From: Streptococcus pseudopneumoniae
GTDB lineage: Bacteria > Bacillota > Bacilli > Lactobacillales > Streptococcaceae
Direction: 5' to 3'
DNA length: 64,000 nucleotides
NCBI RefSeq assembly: GCF_001070715.1
Contig: NZ_JVRR01000126.1
Coordinates: 1-64,000 of the forward strand
Part shown: piece after piece, positions 37,615 to 46,937 of the stretch
Numbering within the stretch: position 1 is the first letter of the stretch
Layout: the number at the start of each line of letters is the position of its first letter
Notes under the pieces: model-generated
Databases searched by the model: none
Seen by the model: the letters and a program-made list of their open reading frames with translations, nothing else
What the model was told of the DNA's origin: nothing
Made by a program: the position numbers and the translations under genes

Positions 37615-39528
37615 ATGACTTATAATTTTACTGAAGAATACGATATTATTGTAATTGGTGCGGGACACGCTGGGGTCGAGGCTTCCTTAGCTGCTAGCCG
37701 TATGGGCTGTAAGGTCTTGCTTGCGACTATCAACATTGAAATGCTGGCTTTCATGCCATGTAATCCCTCTATCGGTGGTTCTGCCAAGGGGATTGTCGTG
37801 CGTGAAGTCGATGCCCTCGGTGGCGAGATGGCCAAAACCATTGACAAGACTTACATCCAAATGAAGATGCTCAACACAGGGAAGGGGCCAGCTGTCCGTG
37901 CCCTTCGTGCGCAGGCTGACAAGGAGCTTTACTCTAAGGAGATGCGCAAGACGGTTGAAAATCAAGAAAATCTGACCCTTCGTCAGACCATGATTGATGA
38001 GATTTTGGTGGAAGATGGCAAGGTTGTCGGTGTGCGTACAGCTACCCATCAAGAATATGCTGCAAAGGCCGTTATTGTGACGACAGGGACCGCCCTCCGT
38101 GGGGAAATCATCATCGGAGACCTCAAGTACTCATCAGGTCCTAACCACAGCCTAGCTTCTATTAACCTTGCTGATAATCTCAAGGAATTAGGACTCGAAA
38201 TCGGTCGTTTCAAGACAGGAACCCCTCCACGTGTCAAGGCTTCTTCAATCAACTACGATGTGACAGAGATTCAGCCAGGGGACGAAGCGCCTAATCACTT
38301 CTCATACACTTCACGTGATGAGGATTATGTCAAAGACCAAGTGCCATGCTGGTTGACCTATACCAACGGTACCAGTCATGAGATTATCCAAAACAACCTC
38401 CATCGTGCGCCTATGTTTACAGGTGTGGTCAAGGGAGTGGGGCCTCGTTACTGTCCGTCAATTGAGGACAAGATTGTGCGCTTTGCGGACAAGGAACGTC
38501 ATCAACTCTTCCTTGAGCCAGAAGGGCGCAATACAGAGGAAGTCTACGTCCAAGGTCTTTCAACTAGTCTGCCTGAGGATGTCCAACGTGAGCTAGTTCA
38601 TTCCATTAAAGGTCTGGAAAATGCAGAGATGATGCGAACAGGTTATGCCATCGAGTATGATATGGTCTTGCCTCATCAGTTGCGTGCGACTCTGGAAACC
38701 AAGAAAATCTCAGGACTTTTCACAGCTGGTCAAACAAATGGAACATCAGGTTACGAAGAAGCAGCAGGTCAAGGGATTATCGCGGGTATCAATGCGGCTC
38801 TGAAAATCCAAGGTAAGCCTGAATTGATTTTGAAGCGCAGTGACGGTTATATTGGGGTCATGATTGATGACTTGGTGACCAAGGGAACCATTGAACCCTA
38901 CCGTCTCTTGACCAGTCGTGCTGAATACCGTCTCATTCTCCGTCATGACAATGCCGATATGCGTTTGACAGAAATGGGACGCGAGATTGGTCTTGTGGAT
39001 GATGAACGCTGGGCTCGTTTTGAAATCAAGAAAAATCAATTTGACAATGAGATGAAGCGCCTAGACAGCATCAAACTCAAGCCACTCAAGGAAACCAATG
39101 CCAAGGTTGAGGAGATGGGCTTCAAGCCGTTGACCGATGCAGTGACAGCTAAGGAATTCCTTCGCCGTCCAGAAGTTTCTTATCAAGATGTGGTGGCCTT
39201 CATCGGACCAGCTGCCGAGGACTTGGATGATAAGATTATCGAATTGATTGAAACAGAAATCAAGTACGAAGGCTATATTTCCAAAGCCATGGACCAGGTT
39301 GCCAAGATGAAGCGCATGGAAGAAAAACGCATTCCAGCCAATATCGACTGGGATGACATTGATTCTATCGCGACAGAAGCTCGTCAGAAGTTCAAACTCA
39401 TCAATCCAGAAACCATCGGCCAAGCCAGCCGTATCTCGGGAGTAAACCCCGCAGATATTTCTATTTTGATGGTGTATCTGGAAGGTAAAAATCGTAGTAT
39501 TTCTAAGAATCAAGAAAAGAAAGCATAG
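37615..39528 (+). CDS. mnmG: tRNA uridine-5-carboxymethylaminomethyl synthesis enzyme
   Basis: 637 residues with the FAD-binding [21 protein letters not shown] and the GidA signature region [15 protein letters not shown]. With MnmE it makes the cmnm5 group at U34, complementing the 2-thiolation by MnmA. GGAGAG lies upstream of the start. Confidence 0.97.
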   Translation: MTYNFTEEYDIIVIGAGHAGVEASLAASRMGCKVLLATINIEMLAFMPCNPSIGGSAKGIVVREVDALGGEMAKTIDKTYIQMKMLNTGKGPAVRALRAQADKELYSKEMRKTVENQENLTLRQTMIDEILVEDGKVVGVRTATHQEYAAKAVIVTTGTALRGEIIIGDLKYSSGPNHSLASINLADNLKELGLEIGRFKTGTPPRVKASSINYDVTEIQPGDEAPNHFSYTSRDEDYVKDQVPCWLTYTNGTSHEIIQNNLHRAPMFTGVVKGVGPRYCPSIEDKIVRFADKERHQLFLEPEGRNTEEVYVQGLSTSLPEDVQRELVHSIKGLENAEMMRTGYAIEYDMVLPHQLRATLETKKISGLFTAGQTNGTSGYEEAAGQGIIAGINAALKIQGKPELILKRSDGYIGVMIDDLVTKGTIEPYRLLTSRAEYRLILRHDNADMRLTEMGREIGLVDDERWARFEIKKNQFDNEMKRLDSIKLKPLKETNAKVEEMGFKPLTDAVTAKEFLRRPEVSYQDVVAFIGPAAEDLDDKIIELIETEIKYEGYISKAMDQVAKMKRMEEKRIPANIDWDDIDSIATEARQKFKLINPETIGQASRISGVNPADISILMVYLEGKNRSISKNQEKKA

Positions 39529-39529
39529 A

Positions 39530-39556
39530 AAAAACAGCTCCGTCGGGGCTGTTTTC
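39530..39556. terminator. Bidirectional terminator between mnmG and rnjA
   Basis: AAAACAGCTCC and GGGGCTGTTTT arms around GTC, with A and T runs on both sides. Confidence 0.8.
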
Positions 39557-39561
39557 TTGCT

Positions 39562-41241
39562 TTATTCTTCATCTGGTGTGAGGATCATCGGGATGATGAT
39601 CGGTTCACGTTCTGTATTTTCATAAAGGAAGGGGCGAATAGCGTTGACAATGGCACCATTGACTGATTGCACGCTAGCGTCCTTGTTTTTCAGTGCGATA
39701 CGAATGGCATTGAAGAGGATGCGCTGGCTTTGGCGAATCAAGTCGCCAGACTCTCTCATGTAGACAAAGCCTCGACTGAGGATATCTGGTCCAGACAGAA
39801 TCATCTGTGATTTGAAGTCAACAGTTGCGACTGCCAGAACGACACCGTCTTCAGATAGATCACGACGATCTTTGAGGACAGCAGCGCCGATTTCACCGAT
39901 ACGATTTCCATCGACATAGATATCTTGGGCGTTAAAATGACCTGCGATACGAGCTGAGTCAGCAGTAAGGGCAAGTACATCACCATTGCTCATGATAAAG
40001 ATATTGTCCTTTTCAACACCAGTATCCACCGCTAGTCCAGCGTGGACTTTTTGCATGCGGTACTCACCGTGGACAGGCATGAAGTATTTTGGCTTAATCA
40101 AGCGGAGCATAAGTTTTTGCTCTTGCTGGCCACCGTGTCCAGATGTATGGATATTGTTCACTTTACCGTGGATAACTTCGACACCAGCTTCTGAAATGAT
40201 GTTGATCAGTTTGTTGACGCTAGTAGTGTTTCCAGGGATTGGGCTAGAAGAGAAGATAACGGTATCGCCGGGCTGGAGTTGTACCTGACGGTGGGTTCCG
40301 TTGGCGATACGAGAGAGGGCCGCCATAGGTTCACCCTGACTACCTGTACAGAGGATCAGAACCTCGCCTGCAGGGTAGTCTTTGATTTCATTTGGCTCGA
40401 TAAAGGTTCCCTTAGGAGCTTTGATGTAACCAAGGTCAATTCCGTTGACAATGGCCTTTTCCATAGAGCGACCAAAGACCGCAATCTTGCGTCCAGTCTT
40501 AACAGCAGCTTCTGTTGCTTGTTGGAGACGGAAGATATTTGAGGCAAAGGATGCAAAGATGATACGTCCTTCAATACCTTGGATAATCTTCATGATGGAC
40601 TGACCAACGACTTTTTCAGAGTTGGTAAAGGTTGGCACTTCCGCATTTGTTGAGTCAGACAGAAGACAAAGCACACCTTCTTCACCAAGCGCAGCCATAC
40701 GGTGCAAGTCCGCAGGTTCACCAACTGGTGTTAAGTCAAACTTGAAGTCACCCGTACAGACAATTTTCCCTTGAGGAGTATGAATGACAATTCCCAAAGG
40801 CTCTGGAATAGAGTGAGTCGTTCTAAAGAAAGTTGCCTTGAGATTTTTAAAGGTCAACTCAGTATTATGGTTGATTTCGTAAAGTTTGGCGTTGCGCAAG
40901 AGGCCGTGTTCTTCGAGTTTCCCACGAATCAAAGCCAAGGCAAGCGGTCCAGCATAGATTGGGACATTTGCTTGCTTGAGTAGGAATGGAATCCCACCGA
41001 TGTGGTCCTCGTGTCCGTGGGTAATCAAAACAGCCTTGACGCGATCGATATTGTCTACAATGTAAGAGTAATCAGGAATGACGTAGTCGATACCCAGCAA
41101 GTCATCTTCTGGGAATTTAATCCCAGCATCGACGATGATAATCTCATCTTGGTATTCAATTCCGTATGTGTTTTTCCCGATTTCTCCCAGACCACCGATG
41201 GCAAAAACGCCGACTTCTTCAGGTTTAAGAGTATAGGCCAT
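39562..41241 (-). CDS. rnjA: Ribonuclease J1
   Basis: 559 residues of the metallo-beta-lactamase/beta-CASP family: zinc motif HGHEDHIGG, then CTGDFKFD, and the C-terminal [10 protein letters not shown]. RNase J1 is a 5'-to-3' exonuclease and endonuclease central to mRNA turnover. It follows rpoY by one base pair, as in other Firmicutes where this small gene accompanies RNase J1. Confidence 0.94.
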   Translation of the reverse strand: MAYTLKPEEVGVFAIGGLGEIGKNTYGIEYQDEIIIVDAGIKFPEDDLLGIDYVIPDYSYIVDNIDRVKAVLITHGHEDHIGGIPFLLKQANVPIYAGPLALALIRGKLEEHGLLRNAKLYEINHNTELTFKNLKATFFRTTHSIPEPLGIVIHTPQGKIVCTGDFKFDLTPVGEPADLHRMAALGEEGVLCLLSDSTNAEVPTFTNSEKVVGQSIMKIIQGIEGRIIFASFASNIFRLQQATEAAVKTGRKIAVFGRSMEKAIVNGIDLGYIKAPKGTFIEPNEIKDYPAGEVLILCTGSQGEPMAALSRIANGTHRQVQLQPGDTVIFSSSPIPGNTTSVNKLINIISEAGVEVIHGKVNNIHTSGHGGQQEQKLMLRLIKPKYFMPVHGEYRMQKVHAGLAVDTGVEKDNIFIMSNGDVLALTADSARIAGHFNAQDIYVDGNRIGEIGAAVLKDRRDLSEDGVVLAVATVDFKSQMILSGPDILSRGFVYMRESGDLIRQSQRILFNAIRIALKNKDASVQSVNGAIVNAIRPFLYENTEREPIIIPMILTPDEE

Positions 41242-41242
41242 A

Positions 41243-41476
41243 TTAGAACTCCGTGATTTCGAAGGCGCCAGTTTCTTTTTCGTAATCTAGCAATTTGTCA
41301 GACAAGAGTTCGATATACTCGATATTGTACTCTGGGCGATTTTCTTCGACAAGTTGGCGAGCAGCGATACGGCCCTCAAGTTCTGAGCTAGCATCGATGT
41401 CTAGATAAAGTGCGCGTGTAGTTTCACGACGTGGGCTACGTTCTTTTGTTTCTTGATAAAAAACTTTGTAAATCAT
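41243..41476 (-). CDS. rpoY: RNA polymerase epsilon subunit
   Basis: 77 residues ([28 protein letters not shown]), matching the small DUF1447/RpoY family that binds core RNA polymerase. AAAGGA precedes the ATG. Promoter TG-T-TATAAT is on the minus strand at 41588-41596. It shares an operon with rnjA, coupling transcription and RNA decay components. Confidence 0.92.
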   Translation of the reverse strand: MIYKVFYQETKERSPRRETTRALYLDIDASSELEGRIAARQLVEENRPEYNIEYIELLSDKLLDYEKETGAFEITEF

Positions 41477-41651
41477 ATAGTTCCTTTCTATTTTACAGGT
41501 CAGCTTATTCCAAACTTTTAGCAGAGATTTGCTTGATTTTATTCCATTTTGTGTCTAGATTGACCTTGATTCGTTACAATTATTTCAATTATAACATAAA
41601 ATGAAAAATTAGTAAAAGACGGAAACGAGAAAGTATGGGGACGATTCCTTT

Positions 41652-41689
41652 AGTAAGCGTTTGCAAAAATAAAGAAAATGTGTTATATT
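41652..41689 (+). promoter_or_regulatory. Promoter overlapped by a cre-like site
   Basis: AGTAAGCGTTTGCA (41652-41665) matches the cre consensus at 12 of 14 positions and overlaps the -35 TTGCAA (41661-41666). A 17-bp spacer leads to TATATT (41684-41689), which has an extended TG. CcpA repression of the small membrane protein at 41757 is likely. Confidence 0.6.
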
Positions 41690-41756
41690 GATAATGGAAG
41701 TGAAATTTATTGCTTGTCATAATTCCATATAGTTTTTAAGTCAAGGAGGTTGCCCT

Positions 41757-41972
41757 ATGTATAACTTATTTGCTTTTGCTATCGGAGCTCGCTTGGTAGC
41801 TTTTATTGTTTTTGTTGCTTGCGTTTATGGAGGGAATCTTCTATTTGCCAAACTGGAACAACGACAAACCAAGTTCTTGTGGAAGATTACCTTTGTGACT
41901 CTCTACTCGCTTTTTCTCCTCCTCGTAACCTATGTCGTTTGGTTTGTATTTTACTTTGGATTAAATGCTTAG
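41757..41972 (+). CDS. Small membrane protein, 71 aa
   Basis: Two long hydrophobic helices (about 4-30 and 42-68) are joined by a basic loop (KLEQRQTKFLWK). AAGGAGG lies 8 nt upstream of the ATG. It has its own promoter with a cre-like site, and a terminator follows. No family recognised; it looks like a real, carbon-regulated small membrane protein. Confidence 0.75.
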   Translation: MYNLFAFAIGARLVAFIVFVACVYGGNLLFAKLEQRQTKFLWKITFVTLYSLFLLLVTYVVWFVFYFGLNA

Positions 41973-41973
41973 A

Positions 41974-42000
41974 TGCCCTGCTTATGCTGGGGCTTTTTGT
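41974..42000 (+). terminator. Intrinsic terminator of the 71-aa protein gene
   Basis: GCCCTGC and GCTGGGGC arms, followed by TTTTTG. Confidence 0.65.
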
Positions 42001-42037
42001 TTGGGGATATAGAGATAGTAGATTTACGACACGAAAA

Positions 42038-42080
42038 TTCCACCCCATCTATCAAGATGAGGTGGTCTTTGCATTTTTCT
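42038..42080 (+). terminator. Second terminator-like hairpin
   Basis: CCACCCCATC and GATGAGGTGG arms around TATCAA, followed by a T-rich end. Confidence 0.6.
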
Positions 42081-42470
42081 AAAATGACATGACAATGGAA
42101 TTTTCAGGGCTTATTATTTTTATGGGAGTCATTGTTCTGCTCAAAAATAGAGTTGAAGCATAAAAATAAAACAATACAAACAGATAAATCAATTGGTAAA
42201 GGGATAGTAGTAATGTTTAAATCATTGAGAATACTGAGTAAACTGTAAGAGATGAAGCAGATAAAATTCATCCTTCTAAAAATGTGTTTTTTATCTAGCA
42301 TGACTTACCAAACTTTTTACGGAGGTCCTTTCAATTTTCTTGTTCACTTTTATATTCGGAAAAGAAAAGGGAAAGTGAAGATTTTTTTGAATTTTATTTG
42401 CGAATTGTTTTTGGGCTAAATATAGGCCTTTTGGTTCGGGGATAAAGAAAATTCCCATGTGCCAGCTTTT
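42081..42470. other. Intergenic region with a doubtful minus-strand ORF
   Basis: A 65-codon minus-strand ORF (42104-42301) encodes a partly hydrophobic peptide (MNFICFISYSLLSILNDL). It lacks a good ribosome site and has no recognised family. Nothing else is evident before the tsaB promoter (TATAAT at 42475-42480). Confidence 0.35.
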
Positions 42471-42510
42471 GTAGTATAATAGTAAGCAGACAAAAAGATA
42501 GGAATGTGTT

Positions 42511-43194
42511 ATGAAAGTATTAGCTTTTGATACGTCCAGCAAGGCTCTTTCTCTCGCTATTTTAGAGGACAAGCAGGTTCTTGCCGAGACGACGATTAAT
42601 ATCAAGAAAAATCACAGTATTACCCTCATGCCTGCCATCGATTTTTTGATGGCAAGTTTGGATTGGACGCCCAAGGATTTGGACCGAATCGTGGTGGCGG
42701 AAGGACCAGGTAGCTACACAGGCTTGCGAATCGCGGTAGCCACTGCTAAGACGCTGGCTCATACCCTGAACATCGAGTTAGTTGGTATGTCGAGTCTCTT
42801 GGCTCTGGTGCCCTACCAACAAGAAGGCTTGTTCGTCCCTTTGATGGATGCGCGTCGCAACAATGTTTACGCAGGATTTTATGAAAATGCCAAACCTGTC
42901 ATGCCAGAAGCACACCTGCCTTTTGAGCGAGTGATTGAGTTAATCAAGGGCGCTAGTCAGGTAACCTTTGTCGGAGAAGTTGGCCCCTTTGTGGAGCAGA
43001 TTCAAGAACACTTGCCAAGGACTAATTTCAAAGAAACCTTGCCAAATGCAGCTAATCTAGCTCTTTTGGCCTGGGACAAGGAAGCAGACTCCTTGCACGA
43101 CTTTGTGCCGAATTACCTCAAGCGTGTCGAGGCTGAGGAAAACTGGCTCAAGAACCACACAGAGTCTGGCGAGTCTTACATTAAACGCCTATGA
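42511..43194 (+). CDS. tsaB: tRNA threonylcarbamoyladenosine biosynthesis protein TsaB
   Basis: 227 residues of the ASKHA fold (MKVLAFDTSSKALSLAILED, VAEGPGSYTGLRIAVATAKTLAH). It is the TsaD partner in t6A37 synthesis. Its stop overlaps the rimI start by 4 nt. Promoter -10 is TATAAT at 42475-42480. Confidence 0.94.
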   Translation: MKVLAFDTSSKALSLAILEDKQVLAETTINIKKNHSITLMPAIDFLMASLDWTPKDLDRIVVAEGPGSYTGLRIAVATAKTLAHTLNIELVGMSSLLALVPYQQEGLFVPLMDARRNNVYAGFYENAKPVMPEAHLPFERVIELIKGASQVTFVGEVGPFVEQIQEHLPRTNFKETLPNAANLALLAWDKEADSLHDFVPNYLKRVEAEENWLKNHTESGESYIKRL

Positions 43195-43628
43195 TAGAAA
43201 TCAAACGAATCCAACAGCAACCTGATCTGGCTCAAGCCATCTACGCTGTCATGGCAGCTGTTTACCCAGTCAGTCCTTGGACGCTGGAACAAATCCAAGC
43301 AGATTTGTCCCAAGACCAGACTTGGTATGCTCTGGCTTATGATGGGACAGAAGTGATTGGCTTTCTAGCCGTGCAGGAGAATCTTTTTGAAGCAGAAGTC
43401 CTGCAAATCGCTGTCAAACAAACCTATCAGGGTCAGGGAATTGCGTCAGCCTTGTTTGCTCAATTGCCGGCAGATAAGGAGCTTTTCCTCGAAGTCAGAA
43501 AGTCAAATCAACGAGCGCAAGCATTTTACAAGAAAGAAAAGATGGCAGTCATCGCTGAGAGAAAGGCCTACTACCATGATCCAGTCGAGGACGCCATCAT
43601 TATGAAGAGAGAAATAGATGAAGGATAG
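43191..43628 (+). CDS. rimI: Ribosomal-protein-alanine N-acetyltransferase (GNAT)
   Basis: 145 residues with the GNAT acetyl-CoA motif [15 protein letters not shown] and [18 protein letters not shown]. Its placement between tsaB and tsaD is the classic RimI context. It overlaps both neighbours (4 and 11 nt), so the three are translationally coupled. Confidence 0.9.
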   Translation: MIEIKRIQQQPDLAQAIYAVMAAVYPVSPWTLEQIQADLSQDQTWYALAYDGTEVIGFLAVQENLFEAEVLQIAVKQTYQGQGIASALFAQLPADKELFLEVRKSNQRAQAFYKKEKMAVIAERKAYYHDPVEDAIIMKREIDEG

Positions 43629-44628
43629 ATATATTTTAGCATTTGAGACATCCTGTGATGAGACTAGTGTTGCCGTCTTGAAAAACGACGATGAGCTCTT
43701 GTCCAATGTCATTGCTAGTCAAATTGAGAGTCACAAACGTTTTGGGGGCGTAGTGCCTGAAGTAGCCAGTCGTCACCATGTCGAGGTCATTACAGCCTGC
43801 ATCGAGGAGGCGTTGGCAGAAGCAGGGATTACCGAAGAGGACATGACAGCTGTGGCGGTTACCTATGGACCAGGCTTGGTCGGAGCCTTGCTAGTTGGTT
43901 TGTCAGCTGCTAAGGCCTTTGCTTGGGCGCATGGACTTCCACTAATTCCCGTTAACCACATGGCTGGCCACCTCATGGCCGCTCAGAGTGTGGAGCCTTT
44001 GGAGTTTCCCTTGCTAGCACTTTTAGTAAGCGGTGGACACACAGAGTTGGTTTATGTTTCTGAGGCAGGAGATTATAAGATTGTTGGGGAAACCCGTGAT
44101 GATGCGGTTGGTGAGGCCTATGACAAGGTCGGTCGCGTCATGGGCTTGACCTATCCTGCCGGTCGTGAGATTGATGAGCTAGCTCATCAGGGACAGGATA
44201 TTTATGATTTCCCACGTGCTATGATTAAGGAGAATAATCTGGAGTTTTCATTCTCAGGTTTGAAATCTGCCTTTATCAATCTTCACCATAATGCAGAGCA
44301 AAAGGGAGAAAGCTTGTCCACAGAGGATTTGTGTGCTTCCTTCCAAGCAGCTGTCTTGGATATTCTTATGGCAAAAACTAAGAAGGCTTTGGAGAAATAC
44401 CCCGTTAAAATCCTTGTCGTGGCAGGTGGTGTGGCAGCCAATAAAGGCCTCAGAGAACGCCTAGCGGCCGAAATCACAGATGTCAAGGTTATCATCCCAC
44501 CTCTGCGCCTCTGCGGAGACAATGCAGGAATGATTGCCTATGCCAGCGTCAGCGAGTGGAACAAAGAAAACTTTGCAAGCTTGGACCTCAATGCCAAACC
44601 AAGTCTCGCTTTTGATACTATAGAATAA
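43618..44628 (+). CDS. tsaD: tRNA N6-threonylcarbamoyladenosine transferase TsaD
   Basis: 336 residues ([17 protein letters not shown]) with the metal-binding HMAGH ([10 protein letters not shown]) and LVSGGHTEL segment. It transfers the threonylcarbamoyl group to A37 of ANN-decoding tRNAs. It ends at a terminator (44633-44654). Confidence 0.96.
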   Translation: MKDRYILAFETSCDETSVAVLKNDDELLSNVIASQIESHKRFGGVVPEVASRHHVEVITACIEEALAEAGITEEDMTAVAVTYGPGLVGALLVGLSAAKAFAWAHGLPLIPVNHMAGHLMAAQSVEPLEFPLLALLVSGGHTELVYVSEAGDYKIVGETRDDAVGEAYDKVGRVMGLTYPAGREIDELAHQGQDIYDFPRAMIKENNLEFSFSGLKSAFINLHHNAEQKGESLSTEDLCASFQAAVLDILMAKTKKALEKYPVKILVVAGGVAANKGLRERLAAEITDVKVIIPPLRLCGDNAGMIAYASVSEWNKENFASLDLNAKPSLAFDTIE

Positions 44629-44632
44629 AGAG

Positions 44633-44655
44633 TCAGCTTAAGGCTGGCTTTTTCA
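44633..44655 (+). terminator. Intrinsic terminator of tsaB-rimI-tsaD
   Basis: AGTCAGC and GGCTGGCT arms around TTAA, then TTTTT. Confidence 0.75.
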
Positions 44656-44731
44656 ATCACCAAAGTGTCAGAATATTTTGACAAAACTATAAAAATAATG
44701 ATATAATATGCAAAAGCTAGGAGGTGGTCAG

Positions 44732-45595
44732 ATGATTGAGAGAATGGAATTGGGGGAATTTTACAAGGAATTGCGCTTGGCTAGAAAGCTCAAGCAGTCA
44801 GATGTAGCTTGTGCTGGACTAACAGCCTCTCAGCTGTCCAAGTTTGAACTAGGGCAGTCTATGCTATCTGCGGACAAGCTAATCCTAGCTATTCAAGGAA
44901 TCAATATGAATTTTGATGAGTTTGGTCATAAGCTCAATAACTATCAAGAATCTCCACATATGCAGATTGGTAGGAGGGTTGTGGATCGCTTTGCCCACCA
45001 AGATATAGCTGGCTTAGAGCAACTGTTGGAGGAAGTCGAGCAAGGACAGATGGCAGAGACCTATCGTTGTTTGAATGCCATTGTGATTAAAAATGCTATT
45101 CATTCCTTAAATAAGAGCTATCTGCTAATAGAGGAGGATAGGGAGTTTTTGACTACTTATCTCTATGCTATCGAGTCTTGGACCTGGTTTGAACTTTATC
45201 TTTTTTGCAATACTATGCCCTTCCTGAGCAATCAAGATTTGATATTTTTATCAACCTCTTTGCTTGAAAAATCCAAAGAATTTAAAGAGTTGGTACATAA
45301 TAGACTGTATATGAAGCAAGGACTCTTAAATATCTTATCAGAACTCATGGAGCGAAAACTTTTCTCCTACATCCCAATCTTCGAAGCCGAGTTGGAGAAC
45401 ATGTTGCGTCCGTACGATGTTTTTGAGAAAGTATCGTGGCAATTTTTAAAGAAAATGAGTGTCTTTCTTCAAACTAAAGGAAGCAATCAAAAAGAGATTG
45501 AACACTTTATCCAATCTCTGCAAGTATTAGAAAATCCACAATTAACAGCTCTATTCGAATTGCGCTTGCAGCAATACAAAGAACTTATCGATTAG
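44732..45595 (+). CDS. rgg144: Rgg-family quorum-sensing regulator (Rgg144/MutR-like)
   Basis: 287 residues from ATG at 44732 (AGGAGGTGG upstream; an earlier in-frame ATG at 44708 has no such site). N-terminal helix-turn-helix (FYKELRLARKLKQSDVACAGLTASQLSKFELGQS) and an alpha-helical peptide-binding domain. It is convergent with, and overlaps by 11 nt, the SHP pheromone gene at 45585-45665. It lies upstream of a GG peptide, CPBP protease and MFS gene. This matches the pneumococcal Rgg144/SHP144/VP1 locus as I recall it. It presumably activates both the shp and the peptide promoters through a shared site. Confidence 0.85.
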   Translation: MIERMELGEFYKELRLARKLKQSDVACAGLTASQLSKFELGQSMLSADKLILAIQGINMNFDEFGHKLNNYQESPHMQIGRRVVDRFAHQDIAGLEQLLEEVEQGQMAETYRCLNAIVIKNAIHSLNKSYLLIEEDREFLTTYLYAIESWTWFELYLFCNTMPFLSNQDLIFLSTSLLEKSKEFKELVHNRLYMKQGLLNILSELMERKLFSYIPIFEAELENMLRPYDVFEKVSWQFLKKMSVFLQTKGSNQKEIEHFIQSLQVLENPQLTALFELRLQQYKELID

Positions 45596-45665
45596 TTAAA
45601 AATGGAATGACAATAACCCACTCCGAAATAAGTAGGAGTATCAGTTGGATTTTTCTTTTCTTCAT
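45585..45665 (-). CDS. shp144: SHP pheromone precursor, 26 aa
   Basis: A 26-codon minus-strand ORF with AGGAGG 11 nt before the ATG. It starts with basic residues (MKKRK), then a hydrophobic stretch, and ends EWVIVIPFLTNR. A short basic start plus hydrophobic body with an acidic residue at the processing site (the Glu 12 residues from the end) is typical of SHP pheromones sensed by Rgg proteins. The mature C-terminal peptide would be imported by the Ami permease. It is too short for standard gene finders. Its 3' end overlaps the end of the regulator gene in antisense. Confidence 0.85.
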   Translation of the reverse strand: MKKRKIQLILLLISEWVIVIPFLTNR

Positions 45666-45697
45666 CTATTATATTCCTCCTTGTTAGTACTGCCTTT

Positions 45698-45735
45698 ATT
45701 ATATCAGTGAAAGAGTTAAATTCACAAAAATCGCA
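45698..45735 (-). promoter_or_regulatory. shp promoter with Rgg operator
   Basis: On the minus strand TGCGATTTTTGTGAA (45721-45735) lies exactly 32 bp before TATAAT (45698-45703), which has an extended TG. An inverted repeat TTCACA/TGTGAA spans 45721-45743. Confidence 0.75.
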
Positions 45736-45769
45736 AATGTGAAAATTTTATAAGAAAAAATATCAAATA

Positions 45770-45807
45770 TGCGATTTTCTGAAATAAGGCAATTTTCGTG
45801 TTATACT
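45770..45807 (+). promoter_or_regulatory. GG-peptide operon promoter with Rgg operator
   Basis: TGCGATTTTCTGAAA (45770-45784) starts exactly 32 bp before TATACT (45802-45807), which is preceded by TGT. This is the same motif and spacing as at the divergent shp promoter. Confidence 0.75.
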
Positions 45808-45884
45808 GTCCTTGTAAGACATTTGAAGCAAATCCTAGGTCGCAGAAGTGGTTTACAAATGAAGATAATTGAAGGAGTGTAAAT

Positions 45885-46052
45885 ATGTTAAATTTACAAT
45901 TTGCAGAAACAATGGAATTGACAGAAGCTGAGTTGGAGACAGTCTACGGAGGAGAGGAGCACCCCCCAAGAGGCTATATTGGAATAGGTGCCTCATGGCA
46001 AAACTACTTTAACTTTGCTCCTCCAGCTCCTGAGACTAGACGTCGTTATTGA
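45885..46052 (+). CDS. vp1: Double-glycine peptide (VP1-like), 55 aa
   Basis: The 55-residue ORF has a double-glycine leader (LQFAETMELTEAELETVYGG) and a mature part of about 32 residues rich in Gly, Pro and aromatics, ending PAPETRRRY. GAAGGAG is 9 nt upstream. GG leaders are cleaved and exported by peptidase-containing ABC transporters, none of which is in this window. It is the first gene under the Rgg-controlled promoter. In pneumococcus the equivalent peptide is the virulence peptide VP1; identity with it is inferred from locus and leader. Confidence 0.85.
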   Translation: MLNLQFAETMELTEAELETVYGGEEHPPRGYIGIGASWQNYFNFAPPAPETRRRY

Positions 46053-46119
46053 TATTCAAAGTCCTTGCCTTTTTCTTGGGTAGGGGCTGTCTTTATTTCA
46101 TAGTATAGGAGAAAATAGA

Positions 46120-46788
46120 ATGAAAAAGATAATCTTACGCCGCTACTTTATTATAGCTTTTCTACTAGTTATTGCTGACCAGGAGTTCAGTGGTCTAGTT
46201 TTACGCAGCGGCCTTGTTACTGGTCTATCTGACTTTGGCTATTATCTGTCGGATATGATGTTGCATTTTCTTGTTGTTTTTATTGCTTTTTTTGCTATGG
46301 TTAAGTCAGGAAAATGGCAAGGAATTAACAGTAAGAAGTTTCGCTGGACCTATTTGTTTTATTGTGTCTCAGCTTTTCTTCTGCTGTTTCTTTGGAATAG
46401 AGTTACCTTTTCTCTTTTTCCACCTACTAGAAATGCAATTTCTTATCAACATTACGCTCCGACTTTTACAGGGGCTACAGCATTTTTGATGTATTTTTTT
46501 TATCCTGTGATTGCAGGTCCCATTTTTGAAGACATGATTTATCGTGGATTAGTGATGACTGCTCTGGAAAAAGGAAAGAAATGGGGGCTAGATGTACTTG
46601 GTTCCGCTGTTTTATTTGGGGTCTCGCACATTAGTAATCACGGTTGGGTCTTGACAGACTTTGTCTTCTATATGGGTGGAGGACTCATATTTGCAGTCTT
46701 ATTTAGAGTGACAAAGTCCATTTATTGGCCTATTGGACTGCATATAGTCTACAATGGCATTGGTCAGATTTTGATGTTATTACACTAG
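46120..46788 (+). CDS. CPBP-family intramembrane metalloprotease
   Basis: 222 residues with six or seven hydrophobic helices and the CPBP motifs: GPIFEDMIYRG (a variant of EExxxR with ED), FGVSHISNH, and HIVYNGIG at the end. CPBP proteins process membrane substrates or confer bacteriocin immunity. It lies 67 bp after the GG peptide in the same operon, so roles in peptide maturation or self-immunity are plausible. Confidence 0.82.
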   Translation: MKKIILRRYFIIAFLLVIADQEFSGLVLRSGLVTGLSDFGYYLSDMMLHFLVVFIAFFAMVKSGKWQGINSKKFRWTYLFYCVSAFLLLFLWNRVTFSLFPPTRNAISYQHYAPTFTGATAFLMYFFYPVIAGPIFEDMIYRGLVMTALEKGKKWGLDVLGSAVLFGVSHISNHGWVLTDFVFYMGGGLIFAVLFRVTKSIYWPIGLHIVYNGIGQILMLLH

Positions 46789-46937
46789 GAAGCTGGTTAG
46801 TAGCTAAAGACACGATGAGGTGTACAGTGAAAAAGGCTGTGTAGGCTATCTATATGATATGGTATAGACTGGGCATACAGGATTTATTAGGATGTTTTGG
46901 AATAAAAATTCCAACTGGAACTTAAAAAGGAGTTGTG

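Noticed and set aside
42104-42301. 65-codon minus-strand ORF between the 71-aa protein gene and tsaB
   Set aside because: Hydrophobic but without a good ribosome site or promoter; chance ORF in AT-rich DNA cannot be excluded.
46789-46937. Possible small gene between the CPBP protease and the MFS gene
   Set aside because: The frame that begins ATGAGGTGTACAGTG has an internal stop and no family; treated as decayed spacer.
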